DNA from: an uncultured Bacteroides sp.
Lineage (GTDB): Bacteria > Bacteroidota > Bacteroidia > Bacteroidales > Bacteroidaceae
NCBI GenBank assembly: GCA_944320295.1
Contig: CALUGY010000091.1
Coordinates: 1 to 33,617 of the forward strand
DNA: 33,617 bases
Reading direction: 5' to 3'
Every line of letters begins with the position of its first letter. Positions within the stretch are counted from its first letter, which is position 1. Positions 16,900-25,831 of this stretch are shown here, in pieces. Below the pieces are notes generated by a model that saw only the letters and a program-made list of their open reading frames with translations, ran no database searches and was not told the origin of the DNA. A program made the translations under genes and the position numbers.

Positions 16900-18480
16900 A
16901 TGAAGAAAGACAAGCTTCTCTGGATAGACGACGAAATCGGCCTGCTGCGCCCCCACATCCTCTTCCTGCAAGGCAAGGGCTACGAAGTGGAGACCGCGAC
17001 CAACGGTGTGGATGCCTTGGAATTGTGCCGCAACACGGCCTACGACCTGATATTCCTCGACGAAAACATGCCCGGACTGAACGGGCTGGAGACACTTGAA
17101 CGCATCAAAGACCTGCGCCCCGCCGTGCCCGTGGTGATGATAACCAAAAGCGAGGAAGAAAACATCATGGACATGGCCATCGGGCAGAAGATAGCAGACT
17201 ACCTCATCAAGCCCGTCAACCCCAACCAGATACTGCTCTCGCTCAAGAAGAACCTGCACCGGCAGGACATCGTGAACGAAACGGCACAAGAGCGTTACCG
17301 ACAAGACTTCGGAAAAATCGGAATGCAAATCAACGACTCGCTCACGCCCGACGAGTGGGCCGAGCTGTACCGCCGCCTGGTATACTGGGAACTGGAACTG
17401 GAAAGCAGCGACAGCCCCATGGAAGAGATGCTGACCATGCAGAAAACGGAAGCCAATGCCGCCTTTGCCAAGTTCGTGAAGCGCAACTACCTGCAATGGG
17501 CGGCCGCCACCTCGCCACAGGCGCCACAGGCACGACAGGATGAACGTCCCATGATGAGCCTCGACGTGATGAAACGCACCATATTCCCCCTGCTCGACCG
17601 CAAGGAGAAAGTGTTTTTCATCATCATAGACAACTTCCGCTACGACCAATGGCGCGTGCTGGCCAACGAGCTGTCCGGCCTGTACGACATCGACGAACGG
17701 CTCTACTTCAGCATCCTGCCCACGACCACCCAGTATGCGCGGAATGCCCTCTTTGCCGGACTGATGCCCGACCGCATCGCGTCCCTGTTCCCCGACCTGT
17801 GGGTGGACGAGGACGAGGAGGAGAGCAAGAACCTGAACGAAGACGTGCTGATAGAGAACACCATACACCGCTTCCGCCGGAACGACACCTTCAGCTACCA
17901 CAAGCTGAACGATGCCGCCGGGGTGGAGAAACTGGTGGCGCAGCTGCCCTCACTCATCGCCCAAAACGACCTGAACGTGGCCGTGCTGAACTTCATAGAC
18001 ATGTTGAGCCACAGCCGCACAGAAAGCAAGATGCTCCGCGAACTGGCATCCACCGAGGCCGCCTACCGTAGCATCACCCTGTCGTGGTATCGCCACTCGC
18101 CCCTGCGCGACCTGTTCCGCGAACTCACGGCCAGACAATGCAAGGTGGTGGTGACCACCGACCACGGCAGCATCCGAGTGGACAATCCCGTGAAGGTGCA
18201 GAGCCTCAACGGTGACATCAACTCCAACCTGCGCTACAAACTGTCGCGCAACATGACTTACAATGCAAAACAGGTATTCGAAGTGAGCCGCCCGGCCGAA
18301 GCGTGCCTGCCTGCCCCCAATGTCAGCACACGCTACATCTTCGCCACGGGCAAGGACTTCTTTGTTTACCCAAACAACCTGAACCATTACGCCGCATACT
18401 ACACCGACACCTTCCAGCACGGGGGAATCTCCATGGAAGAAATGATAGTACCCCTCGCCGTGCTGAGCGGAAAGAAATGA
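16900..18480 (+). CDS. porX: PorX: response regulator with PglZ phosphatase-like domain
   Basis: 526 residues, 13 bases after the porW-like stop. The receiver domain is at residues 4-120, with acidic pair Asp10-Asp11, phospho-acceptor Asp54 in [10 protein letters not shown], and Lys in the [11 protein letters not shown] segment. Instead of a DNA-binding domain, the C-terminal 300 residues are a PglZ/alkaline phosphatase-superfamily domain: [12 protein letters not shown] (metal ligand region), [13 protein letters not shown] with Thr275-277 at the nucleophile position, and [11 protein letters not shown]. PorX of Porphyromonas gingivalis regulates the T9SS with sensor PorY and is a nucleotide phosphodiesterase. 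The sensor kinase is not adjacent here. The function in a gut-type Bacteroidales without a known T9SS is open. Confidence 0.92.
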   Translation: MKKDKLLWIDDEIGLLRPHILFLQGKGYEVETATNGVDALELCRNTAYDLIFLDENMPGLNGLETLERIKDLRPAVPVVMITKSEEENIMDMAIGQKIADYLIKPVNPNQILLSLKKNLHRQDIVNETAQERYRQDFGKIGMQINDSLTPDEWAELYRRLVYWELELESSDSPMEEMLTMQKTEANAAFAKFVKRNYLQWAAATSPQAPQARQDERPMMSLDVMKRTIFPLLDRKEKVFFIIIDNFRYDQWRVLANELSGLYDIDERLYFSILPTTTQYARNALFAGLMPDRIASLFPDLWVDEDEEESKNLNEDVLIENTIHRFRRNDTFSYHKLNDAAGVEKLVAQLPSLIAQNDLNVAVLNFIDMLSHSRTESKMLRELASTEAAYRSITLSWYRHSPLRDLFRELTARQCKVVVTTDHGSIRVDNPVKVQSLNGDINSNLRYKLSRNMTYNAKQVFEVSRPAEACLPAPNVSTRYIFATGKDFFVYPNNLNHYAAYYTDTFQHGGISMEEMIVPLAVLSGKK

Positions 18481-18506
18481 CATCCATAAAACAACCACAT
18501 ACCGAT

Positions 18507-18926
18507 ATGAAAGAAATAAAGATTCAAACGCTGGAACAAATCCACGAAGCTGCTCGCCAATTTATCGACTGCATGGGCGAAAATACCGTCTTTGCATTCT
18601 ACGGCAAGATGGGAGCCGGGAAAACCACTTTCATCAAAGCCGTGTGCGAGGAGCTGGGAGTGACGGACACCATCACTTCGCCCACCTTCGCCATTGTCAA
18701 CGAATACCGTTCCGACACCACAGGCGAACTGATTTATCACTTCGACTTCTACCGCATCAAACGGCTCGAGGAGGTGTACGACATGGGATATGAAGACTAT
18801 TTCTACAGCGGAGCCATCTGCTTCATAGAGTGGCCCGAACTGGTGGAAGAGCTGCTGCCCGAAGACGCAGTAAAAGTATCCATTGCCGAAACCGAAGGCG
18901 GCGAACGCCTCATCACCCTGGACTAA
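18507..18926 (+). CDS. tsaE: tRNA threonylcarbamoyladenosine biosynthesis ATPase TsaE
   Basis: 139 residues; ATG 18507 lies 26 bases after porX stops. The frame is open further upstream within porX, but [16 protein letters not shown] is the natural start. Walker [10 protein letters not shown] (residues 33-41) and the family segments [18 protein letters not shown] and FIEWPE are all present. TsaE is the small ATPase that resets the TsaB-TsaD complex in making t6A at position 37 of ANN-decoding tRNAs; it is essential in most bacteria. Tight spacing suggests it shares the porW-porX transcript. Confidence 0.95.
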   Translation: MKEIKIQTLEQIHEAARQFIDCMGENTVFAFYGKMGAGKTTFIKAVCEELGVTDTITSPTFAIVNEYRSDTTGELIYHFDFYRIKRLEEVYDMGYEDYFYSGAICFIEWPELVEELLPEDAVKVSIAETEGGERLITLD

Positions 18927-18947
18927 CCTGCCGAAACGACTACGCTT

Positions 18948-19166
18948 ATGGTCAGTCAATACATCATACAAGGCATATTCCTGCTGTCGGGACTCGTGGC
19001 GTTGCTGGCGGCCTTGCTGGACTGGGAATGGTTCTTCACGGCGAGAAACACGCAGTTCGTGGTGCGCAATGTGGGCCGTCGGCAGGCACGCCTGTTCTAC
19101 GGCGTGCTGGGACTTATCCTAATGGCCACGGCCGTCTTCTTCTTCCTGCAAACGCCGAGGGGCTGA
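18948..19166 (+). CDS. Two-helix membrane protein, Imm17 (immunity 17) family-like
   Basis: 72 residues, 21 bases after tsaE. Two membrane helices (about residues 4-24 and 50-68) flank a loop with LDWEWFFTARNTQFVVRNVGRRQARLFYG. Small proteins with this layout and the WEWFF/GRRxARLFYG signature are placed in the immunity 17 family. No polymorphic toxin lies nearby, and the gene sits in a housekeeping run, so the name may reflect family membership rather than a true immunity role. An alternative view is a structural membrane microprotein. Family call from memory of the signature. Confidence 0.65.
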   Translation: MVSQYIIQGIFLLSGLVALLAALLDWEWFFTARNTQFVVRNVGRRQARLFYGVLGLILMATAVFFFLQTPRG

Positions 19167-19170
19167 CTTC

Positions 19171-19301
19171 CTTGCACTTTGTGCAGGGAAAGGTACGCCC
19201 TCGTACGCACTTTCCTTGCTTACCCACCCGGGTGGGACGATATACCCACGGCCGTGGGTAAGTAATGGAAGTACGGCATAGACCGAACCGATGCCGTACT
19301 T
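19171..19301. repeat. Cluster of short perfect palindromes after the Imm17-like gene
   Basis: In order: TGCACTTTGTGCA (centre 19179), GTACGCCCTCGTAC (centre 19199.5), the perfect 14-mer CCCACCCGGGTGGG (centre 19229.5), the perfect 16-mer ACCCACGGCCGTGGGT (centre 19251.5), and a hairpin with 11-base arms AAGTACGGCAT/ATGCCGTACTT (19269-19279 and 19291-19301). Only the third and fourth are 22 bases apart; the rest are not evenly spaced. The last hairpins may end the plus-strand transcript. Confidence 0.75.
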
Positions 19302-19352
19302 CGGCACGACCAAAGCCGCACCTCGGCACAGGCAAGGCACACAAAAAGCGGA

Positions 19353-19380
19353 GCCGCACCGAACAGCCTGTCGGTGCGGC
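19353..19380 (-). terminator. Hairpin terminator of the dnaE-trxA-acidic protein unit
   Basis: Ten-base perfect arms (19353-19362 and 19371-19380) close an 8-base loop. On the minus strand the hairpin is followed within a few bases by TTTTT. It lies 46 bases after the minus-strand stop at 19426. Confidence 0.8.
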
Positions 19381-19425
19381 CCCGCCTGCACATATCCTTC
19401 CCCTATGCCACGGGACGGTGTTCAA

Positions 19426-19755
19426 TCATTCATCCAGCGAGTCGGCATACTCCATCTCGCCCTGCACGATGAACAAGATGTCCTCCGGGCTATAATCGCC
19501 CATCTCGTCCTTGCGGGCTTCCTTCACGATGTAGTCCACCACCTTGTCCAGGTCGATATCGACGTAGCCGTCGGCGTCGGGCTTTGCGTCGAGCACGCCG
19601 CTCTGCGTGTAGTACTCGTCTATCAGGTCGAGGAAATAGTAGAACTCGTCATCGCTGAACTTTCCCTTGAGTTCCTGTGGCAAGTAGTTCTTGATGAACT
19701 CGATGGTCTTCTCGTCATCGAGGTCTTCCAGCATGAAATCGTCGTTTTGCTTCAT
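19426..19755 (-). CDS. Acidic conserved protein of unknown function downstream of trxA
   Basis: 109 residues, very rich in Asp/Glu and Tyr. It has no signal peptide or membrane helix, so it is cytosolic. It looks fully helical: EKTIEFIKNYLPQELKG, then DDEFYYFLDLIDEYYTQSG, DKVVDYIVKEARKDE, and DILFIVQGEMEYADSLDE. I do not recognise a named family. A good AAGGAGG site lies seven bases before the ATG. It starts 19 bases after the trxA stop and ends at a terminator, so it is the last gene of the trxA transcript. The acidic surface suggests a protein partner or nucleic-acid mimic, but that is speculation. Confidence 0.8.
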   Translation of the reverse strand: MKQNDDFMLEDLDDEKTIEFIKNYLPQELKGKFSDDEFYYFLDLIDEYYTQSGVLDAKPDADGYVDIDLDKVVDYIVKEARKDEMGDYSPEDILFIVQGEMEYADSLDE

Positions 19756-19774
19756 GGCATACCTCCTTTCGTCC

Positions 19775-20092
19775 TTACTTCAGCAGGGCTTCAATCTTGG
19801 CCGCATAGACCGACTTCGGCGCGGAGCCTACCTGCCTGTCCACCACTTCGCCGTTCTTGAAGAAGAGCACCGTGGGCACGCTGTTGATGTTATAGTCGGA
19901 GGTCACTTCCACGTTGTCCTCGATGTCGCACTTGCCTATCAGCACTTTTCCCTCATACTCATCGGCCAGTTCCTCTATGATGGGCCCCACCATCTTGCAG
20001 GGTCCGCACCAGGTTGCCCAAAAGTCTATCACCAGCGGCTTTCCTTCCGCCAAAAGTTCCTTGTAGTTTTTCTCTGTAATTTCTAGAGCCAT
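19775..20092 (-). CDS. trxA: Thioredoxin
   Basis: 105 residues, the full family length. The redox motif WCGPC lies at residues 28-32 (Cys29, Cys32), preceded by IDFWAT, with the cis-Pro region NSVPTVLFFKNGE downstream. It keeps cytosolic proteins reduced and supplies electrons to ribonucleotide reductase and peroxide-reducing enzymes. No signal peptide. The dnaE stop is 56 bases upstream, and a minus-strand -7 box at 20139-20146 lies between them, so it may have its own promoter. The acidic protein follows on the same transcript. Confidence 0.96.
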   Translation of the reverse strand: MALEITEKNYKELLAEGKPLVIDFWATWCGPCKMVGPIIEELADEYEGKVLIGKCDIEDNVEVTSDYNINSVPTVLFFKNGEVVDRQVGSAPKSVYAAKIEALLK

Positions 20093-20138
20093 TGTTTTAA
20101 AGTATTATGTGATTGATAAATGTCGTCAGGAAACGGGA

Positions 20139-20146
20139 CAAAGGTA
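20139..20146 (-). promoter_or_regulatory. Predicted minus-strand -7 box of trxA
   Basis: Reads TACCTTTG on the minus strand, 47 bases before the trxA ATG, with a partial -33 (CAAC in place of CAAA near 20166). This allows trxA to be transcribed apart from dnaE. Confidence 0.6.
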
Positions 20147-20147
20147 G

Positions 20148-23100
20148 TCAATTAATACGAAACTCCAACTCGGGCCGCCCCTTGAAAAACGCGAGGACAT
20201 CCCTGCCTACCGAGACTTTCACAGGACGCGACACCAAGTCCAGCGTCATGCGGCTCTCCTCATCGGCCACCTTGAAACAGAGTTCCGTGGTACCCGGATG
20301 TCCTTTAGCCAGATCGGTCAATTCCCACACCAGTTCCTTGTCCAGCACGCTAAGCGGAATCAGCACGGTAAGCCTTTCCACCAGCCTGTCCTTCACGTCG
20401 GGCAGCAGTTCGATGGAGGTTACCCTCACCTCCAGCTCATCCTGCTTCCATTGCTTGGGCTGGCAACGGGCTTTGATGAAAAGGAACATGCCCTCGGCCA
20501 GATAGCCTTGGAAGTTGACGCAATCATTACCGAAGAAAGGCAGCTCCGCCGAACCGGAGAAGTCTTCTATCTTGACTATGCTGAAAGGCTTGTTGTTCTT
20601 GCTGTATCCACTACGCACAGCCGTGACGATGCCCCCCATCGTGATTTCGCGCCCGGCAAGCGAATCTTTGTCGTCCAGTTCGCTCATGTGCGTGTTGCAC
20701 ACATGCTCCAACACCACGGAATATTCATCGAGCGGATGAGCCGACAGGTAGATGCCCACCAGTTCCCGCTCTTTGGTCAAACGTTCAAGGTCGCTCCAAG
20801 GTGCGGCCGGCGGTACATCGGGCGTGGCTATCTCCACCATGTTCTCCCCTCCGAACAGGGAGTTGGCTGCCGTGGCTTTGTCCATCTGGTAGCGGCCGCC
20901 ATATCGCACCAGCACGTCGGTAAAAGTCTCATTCTTGGCGTTTACCGCGAAATACTGTTCCCGTTTCAGTTCCGTGAAGTTGTCGAACGCACCGGCCAAA
21001 GCCAGGCACTCTATGTTCTTCTTGTTGCAAGAGTTCAGGTTGACACGTTGCACAAAGTCAAATATGCCTTTGAAGGAGCCGTTCTTGTCGCGTTCAGTCA
21101 TAATGGCTTGCACGGCCGACTCGCCCACCCCTTTCACGGCACCCAGCCCGAAGCGGATGTTACCTTCCTTATTGACAGTAAAGCGCAGGTTACTCTCGTT
21201 CACGTCTGGCCCCAACACTTTTATACCCATCGCCTTGCACTCGTCCATGAACTTCGTTATGTCCGTAATGTTGTCCTTACTCCGGCTCATCACGGCGGCC
21301 ATGTACTCGGCGGGGTAGTTGGCCTTGAGGTAGGCCGTTTGGTATGCCACCCACGAATAGCACGTGGCGTGCGATTTGTTGAAAGCGTATGAAGCGAACT
21401 TCTCCCAGTCGGTCCAGATTTTTTCCAGCACCTTGGGGTCGTGGCCGTTCTTCTTTCCGCCCTCGATGAACTTAGGCTTCATGTGGTCCAGCTTGTCGCG
21501 TAGCTTCTTTCCCATGGCCTTGCGCAGGGCATCCGATTCACCACGGGTAAAGTTGGCCAGCAGGCGCGAAAGCAACATGACCTGCTCTTGGTAGACGGTG
21601 ATGCCATACGTGTCCTTCAAGTACTTCTCCATGATAGGGATGTCGTACTCTATGGGCTTTCGGCCCCATTTACGGTCGATGAAATCAGGGATATAGTCCA
21701 TTGGTCCCGGACGGTAGAGGGCGTTCATGGCTATGAGGTCCTCGAAAGTACTAGGTTGCAGTTCGCGCAGATACTTTTGCATGCCTCCGGACTCGAACTG
21801 GAAGGTCCCGACGGTACGTCCCTCGCAATAGAGTTTATAGGTAGCCGGGTCATCGATGGGGATGCTGTCGATATCCAACCCTATCCCACGATGCAGGCGC
21901 ACGTTCTCCACGGCTTCCTTGATGATGGAGAGTGTCTTCAGCCCGAGGAAGTCCATCTTGATGAGCCCCGTGTCTTCTATCACCGAGCCTTCATACTGGG
22001 TGACGAGCATCTTCTCACCCGTCTCCTTGTCGTCGGCCGTACTGACGGGTACCCAGTCGGTAATGTCGTCCCGGCAGATGATGGTGCCGCAAGCGTGCAC
22101 ACCGGTGCCACGTACATTGCCTTCGAGCATCTTGGCATACTTTATCGTGTCGCGCAGCAAAGGGTCAGGCGAAGCTTCCGCTGCCCTCAACTCCGGAACA
22201 TACTCTATGGCATTTGCCAAGTTAAGCTTTTTATCGGGTATCTTATCCGGGACAAGTTTGCACAAGCGGTCGGAATCAGACAAGGGAAGGCCTTGCACGC
22301 GAGCCACATCTTTTATGGCCATCTTTGTGGCCATAGTACCATAGGTAATAATGTGTGCCACCTTTTCCTGCCCGTACTTCTCCGTCACCCAGCGAAGCAC
22401 GTCGCCACGGCCGTCATCGTCGAAGTCCACGTCGATATCGGGCAGCGAGATACGGTCGGGGTTGAGGAATCGCTCGAACAGCAGGTCGTATTGTATGGGG
22501 TCTATCTTCGTAATGCCCAAGCAGTAGGCTACTGCCGAACCGGCAGCCGAGCCACGTCCCGGGCCGACGGACACGCCCAACTTGGTGCGGGCGGCGTTGA
22601 TGAAGTCCTGCACGATGAGGAAGTAACCGGGAAAGCCCATAGTCTTCATGATGTACAGCTCGAAGGTAAGACGTTCCTTTACTTCGTCGGAGAGCGGGTC
22701 GCCATATAGCCGCTTGGCCCCGTCGAAAGTCAGTTTGGCCAGATAGTCGGCCTCCAGTTTGATGCGATAGAGCTTGTCGTAACCGCCCAGACGTTTTATC
22801 TTGGCGTTGGCGGCAGCCTCGTCGAGTACCACTTGGCCGTTCTCGTCTTGCGTGAACTCATCGAACAGGTCCTTCTCCGTGTACTTCTTGCGGTATTCTT
22901 CCTCCGTGCCGAAGTCTTCAGGGATAGCGAAGGTAGGCATGATGGGAGCATGGTCTATGGAGTAGTACTCTACCTTATCCAGAATTTCCAGAGTGTTGGA
23001 GAGTGCCTCCGGCACATCTTCGAACAGGGTGTTCATCTCCGCTTTGGTCTTCATCCACTCCTGCTTGGTGTAGAGCATGCGCGTAGGGTCGTTCAGCTCC

Positions 23101-23945
23101 TTATTTGTGCTGAGACAAATGAGACGGTCGTGCGCCTCGGCGTTCTCCTCGTCCACAAAGTGCACGTCGTTTGTGCAGATTACTTTTATATTATATTTCT
23201 TGGCATACTCCAGCAACTTGGCGTTCACCTTCTGTTGCAAAGGGTAGGCTTCGTGGTTGGCCCGCTCTACGGTGGCCTTGTGGCGCTGTAGTTCCAGGTA
23301 GTAGTCGTCGCCGAACAGGTTCTTGTACCAGCGGATAGCTTCTTCAGCCTCGTCGTAGTGTTCGGCCACTATCTTCTTCGGCACCTCGCCACCCAGGCAG
23401 GCAGAGCAGACTATCAGCCCCTAGTGGTACGTCTCAAGCTCGTTGCGGTCGGTACGGGGGCGCATATAATATCCTTTCGTCCAAGCACGCGACACGAGTT
23501 TTATCAGATTATGATATCCCTTCTCGTTCTTGGCCAAGACGATGAGGTGCCAGCCACTTTGGTCGGGCTTTCCCTCTTTCTTGTCCATGGTGCGGTGGGC
23601 CACATACATCTCGCAGCCTATGATGGGCTTGAACAGTTTGCCTTCGGCCTCGACCAGCGCGGCACGGCATTCGGCCAGCGCGGCTTCGCGGTCGTCACAT
23701 GTTTCCTGGCCGCTCTCAATGGCAGAGATACGTTTTTTCAAGTCCTTTATTTCTCCATTCGGACCGCTGTTCTTCTTATTGACATAGTTGTAGAACTCCT
23801 TGATGCCGAACATGTTGCCGTGGTCGGTGACGGCTATGCCTTTCATGCCGTCCTTCATGGCCTTGTCCACCAGGCGTGCCACGCTGGCCTGTCCGTCGAG
23901 CAAAGAATATTGGGTATGTACGTGTAAATGAACGAAGTCTTGCAT
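20148..23945 (-). CDS. dnaE: DNA polymerase III alpha subunit, interrupted by one in-frame TAG
   Basis: 1265 sense-frame codons, replicative polymerase subunit. The N-terminal PHP domain begins FVHLHVHTQYSLLDG. The polymerase core includes GPGRGSAAGS and the catalytic acidic run PDIDVDFDDDGRG. Further on come the finger and thumb motifs (ALYRPGPMDYIPDFI, YAFNKSHATCYSWVAYQTAYLKANYP), helix-hairpin-helix motifs, and a C-terminal OB domain (ITMGGIVTAVRSGYSKNNKPF). Codon 175 (23423-23421) is TAG, directly before GLIVCSACLGG; other bacteria have Glu there (EGLI), so it is one base from GAG. The frame on both sides is the same and intact. Restart at GTG 23384 would lose most of the PHP domain. Expected to be essential, so the codon is either an error, suppressed, or compensated. 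Confidence 0.93.
23421..23423 (-). other. In-frame amber codon at dnaE codon 175
   Basis: CTA on the plus strand, TAG in the dnaE frame, between TYH and GLIV. The codon after it is GGG. A single substitution from GAG (Glu) explains it; a frameshift does not, since both flanks are in one frame. Confidence 0.95.
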
Positions 23946-24015
23946 ACAGTTTTTACCTTTCCGATTGAGCGCATAAAGGTACGGGCAAATCCGTAATCGG
24001 GCAAAACATTTCCCG

Positions 24016-24023
24016 CAAAGTTA
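24016..24023 (-). promoter_or_regulatory. Predicted minus-strand -7 box of dnaE
   Basis: Reads TAACTTTG on the minus strand, about 70 bases before the dnaE ATG. A second, weaker candidate (TACCTTTA) lies at 23974-23981. Neither has a clear -33. Confidence 0.45.
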
Positions 24024-24071
24024 TCAACAAGATTTCAGCATGCTTTCCCACCAGAAAAGCAGGAAAAGGGA

Positions 24072-24188
24072 ACAAATACCCCCTCGCTTCGCAACATGTA
24101 CGGAGCGCGGGCGTAACATGTTGGAAGCACGGACGCAACGCGTACGGAGCACAAGCGCGACATACTGGAAGCAAAGGCCAGATATATG
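24072..24188 (+). repeat. Four-unit 22-bp palindromic repeat element, copy 3
   Basis: Cores begin at 24092 (CAACATGTA), 24114 (TAACATGTT), 24136 (CAACGCGTA) and 24158 (CGACATACT), exactly 22 bases apart. It is the most diverged copy, yet spacing is unchanged. Flank ACAAATACCC starts 20 bases before the first core; GCAAAGGCC starts 13 bases after the last core begins, followed by GATATAT. It lies between divergent dnaE and psd, outside both predicted promoters. Confidence 0.88.
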
Positions 24189-24253
24189 CAGCACATCCAT
24201 GCCTTCCAAACGGTGTCAAAATGCAGCAGGAACACGCATTTCTACATGCTTTA

Positions 24254-24285
24254 TTTGTGTTTCTTTCAAAATAAGCCTATTTTTG
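24254..24285 (+). promoter_or_regulatory. Predicted promoter of psd-pssA
   Basis: -33 TTTG at 24254-24257 and -7 TATTTTTG at 24278-24285, separated by 20 bases, one more than the consensus. The ATG of psd follows 41 bases later. Confidence 0.7.
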
Positions 24286-24326
24286 CACACAAAATATGAT
24301 ACATCACATCAGCACATACATTGCTC

Positions 24327-25010
24327 ATGGTTCGTTTGAAAAGACTGAAAAAAATACATATACACCGTGAAGGGACACATACGCTGGCCATCAGTTTCCT
24401 GATTCTGCTGGCTATCAATGCGGCACTCTATTTCGGGTTCGATTCACGCCTCCCGTTCTACATCGTGGCCATCGTGAGCCTTGTAGTCTATGGCATACAG
24501 GTCAACTTTTTCCGTTGTCCCATCCGGCTTTTCGGCAAGGATACGGAAAAGGTCGTTGTGGCGCCGGCCGACGGGAAAGTGGTCGTAGTGGAGGAAGTGG
24601 AAGAGAACGAATATTTCCACGACAAGCGCATCATGGTGTCCATATTCATGAGCCTGGTCAACGTGCACGCCAACTGGTATCCGGTGGACGGTACCATCAA
24701 ACTGGTGAAACACCAGAACGGCAAGTTCATGAAAGCCTGGCTGCCCAAAGCCAGCACGGACAACGAACGCTCTACCGTGGTGATAGAGACGCCCGAAGGG
24801 GTGGAAATCCTGGTACGGCAGATAGCCGGTGCCATGGCAAGACGTATCGTGACCTATGCCGAACCGGGCGAAGAATGTTACATCGACGAACACATGGGAT
24901 TCATCAAGTTCGGATCGCGAGTGGATGTATTCCTGCCCATAGGTACCCAAGTGCTGGTCAAACTGGGACAGGCCACTACAGGCAACCAGACCATCATAGC
25001 CAAACTTTAA
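24327..25010 (+). CDS. psd: Phosphatidylserine decarboxylase proenzyme
   Basis: 227 residues from ATG 24327; an in-frame TTG at 24321 adds two residues and is less likely. It converts phosphatidylserine to phosphatidylethanolamine at the inner membrane. It is the short, archaeal/Bacteroidota-type enzyme: one or two N-terminal membrane helices (about residues 17-55), then the beta-rich catalytic domain with [28 protein letters not shown] and the self-cleavage site FGS. Cleavage between Gly196 and Ser197 would make Ser197 the pyruvoyl cofactor of the small alpha chain. The synthase gene follows after 13 bases, so the pathway's two steps are in one transcript. Confidence 0.94.
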   Translation: MVRLKRLKKIHIHREGTHTLAISFLILLAINAALYFGFDSRLPFYIVAIVSLVVYGIQVNFFRCPIRLFGKDTEKVVVAPADGKVVVVEEVEENEYFHDKRIMVSIFMSLVNVHANWYPVDGTIKLVKHQNGKFMKAWLPKASTDNERSTVVIETPEGVEILVRQIAGAMARRIVTYAEPGEECYIDEHMGFIKFGSRVDVFLPIGTQVLVKLGQATTGNQTIIAKL

Positions 25011-25023
25011 AAACCGCACGCAC

Positions 25024-25749
25024 ATGGCAAACCACATCACACGCCACATACCGAACACGCTAACCAGCCTGAACCTGTTTTCGGGTTGCATGGCTGCTGT
25101 ATTTGCGTTCGAGGGGCATTATCACTTGGCGCTTCTGTTCATTATCGTCGGGGCGGCGTTCGACTTCTTCGACGGGTTAGCCGCCCGTGCCCTGCACGCC
25201 TACTCCCCCATCGGCAAGGACTTGGACTCGCTGGCCGACATGGTGAGCTTCGGCGTGGCACCTTCGACAGTAGTTTTTTCACTATTGCGTGAAATGCCCT
25301 ATCCGCCTTCCATGGAAATGATGGAATCCTACTTCCCGATGGCGGGTTTCTTGATTGCCGTATTTTCCGGCTTGCGCCTGGCCAAGTTCAATAACGATAC
25401 GCGCCAAACCACCTCTTTCATCGGCTTGCCCGTGCCGGCCCATGCGCTGTTTTGGGCTTCGACCGTGGCGGGGTTCCACCCGCTACTGACGGACGGTTCG
25501 GTACATCCGTTGGTGGTGGTGGCAGTAGTATGTCTTTCTTCTTGGCTGCTGGTGTCCGAGGTGCCGATGTTCTCACTAAAGTTCAAGGATCTGTCGTGGA
25601 AGGGCAGCGGTAACAAGCTGCGCTTCCTATTCCTGGCAGTATGTGGAGTGCTGCTGGCTTGTCTGCAGGTCAAGGGACTGGCCGCCTGTATCGTATGGTA
25701 TGTGTTGCTCTCGACCATGACGGCCAGGCATACTGGAGACAGGCATTGA
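25024..25749 (+). CDS. pssA: CDP-diacylglycerol-serine O-phosphatidyltransferase
   Basis: 241 residues, integral membrane. It makes phosphatidylserine from CDP-diacylglycerol and serine, the substrate for the decarboxylase encoded just upstream. The CDP-alcohol phosphotransferase signature D-G-x2-A-R-x8-G-x3-D-x3-D is complete near residues 43-65 (DGLAARALHAYSPIGKDLDSLAD). The start ITRHIPNTLTSLNLFSGCMAAVFA is typical of the type II (Bacillus-like) synthase. About seven to eight hydrophobic segments follow. Phosphatidylethanolamine is a main lipid of Bacteroidota. Confidence 0.94.
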   Translation: MANHITRHIPNTLTSLNLFSGCMAAVFAFEGHYHLALLFIIVGAAFDFFDGLAARALHAYSPIGKDLDSLADMVSFGVAPSTVVFSLLREMPYPPSMEMMESYFPMAGFLIAVFSGLRLAKFNNDTRQTTSFIGLPVPAHALFWASTVAGFHPLLTDGSVHPLVVVAVVCLSSWLLVSEVPMFSLKFKDLSWKGSGNKLRFLFLAVCGVLLACLQVKGLAACIVWYVLLSTMTARHTGDRH

Positions 25750-25831
25750 ACAAAGGCACAACCCCGTTTGTTATGGACGGGAGGGAGGAAGGGTGCCATA
25801 CCGGATTTACTCACACTAACATACGCATGTC

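Noticed and set aside
23385-23423. Frameshift in dnaE
   Set aside because: The reading frame is the same on both sides of the stop; a single base substitution is enough.
20148-23945. Genetic code with TAG as a sense codon
   Set aside because: The TerB-DnaJ gene ends in TAG at 5020-5022 right where the family ends, and only one internal TAG was seen in the window. A local explanation is simpler.
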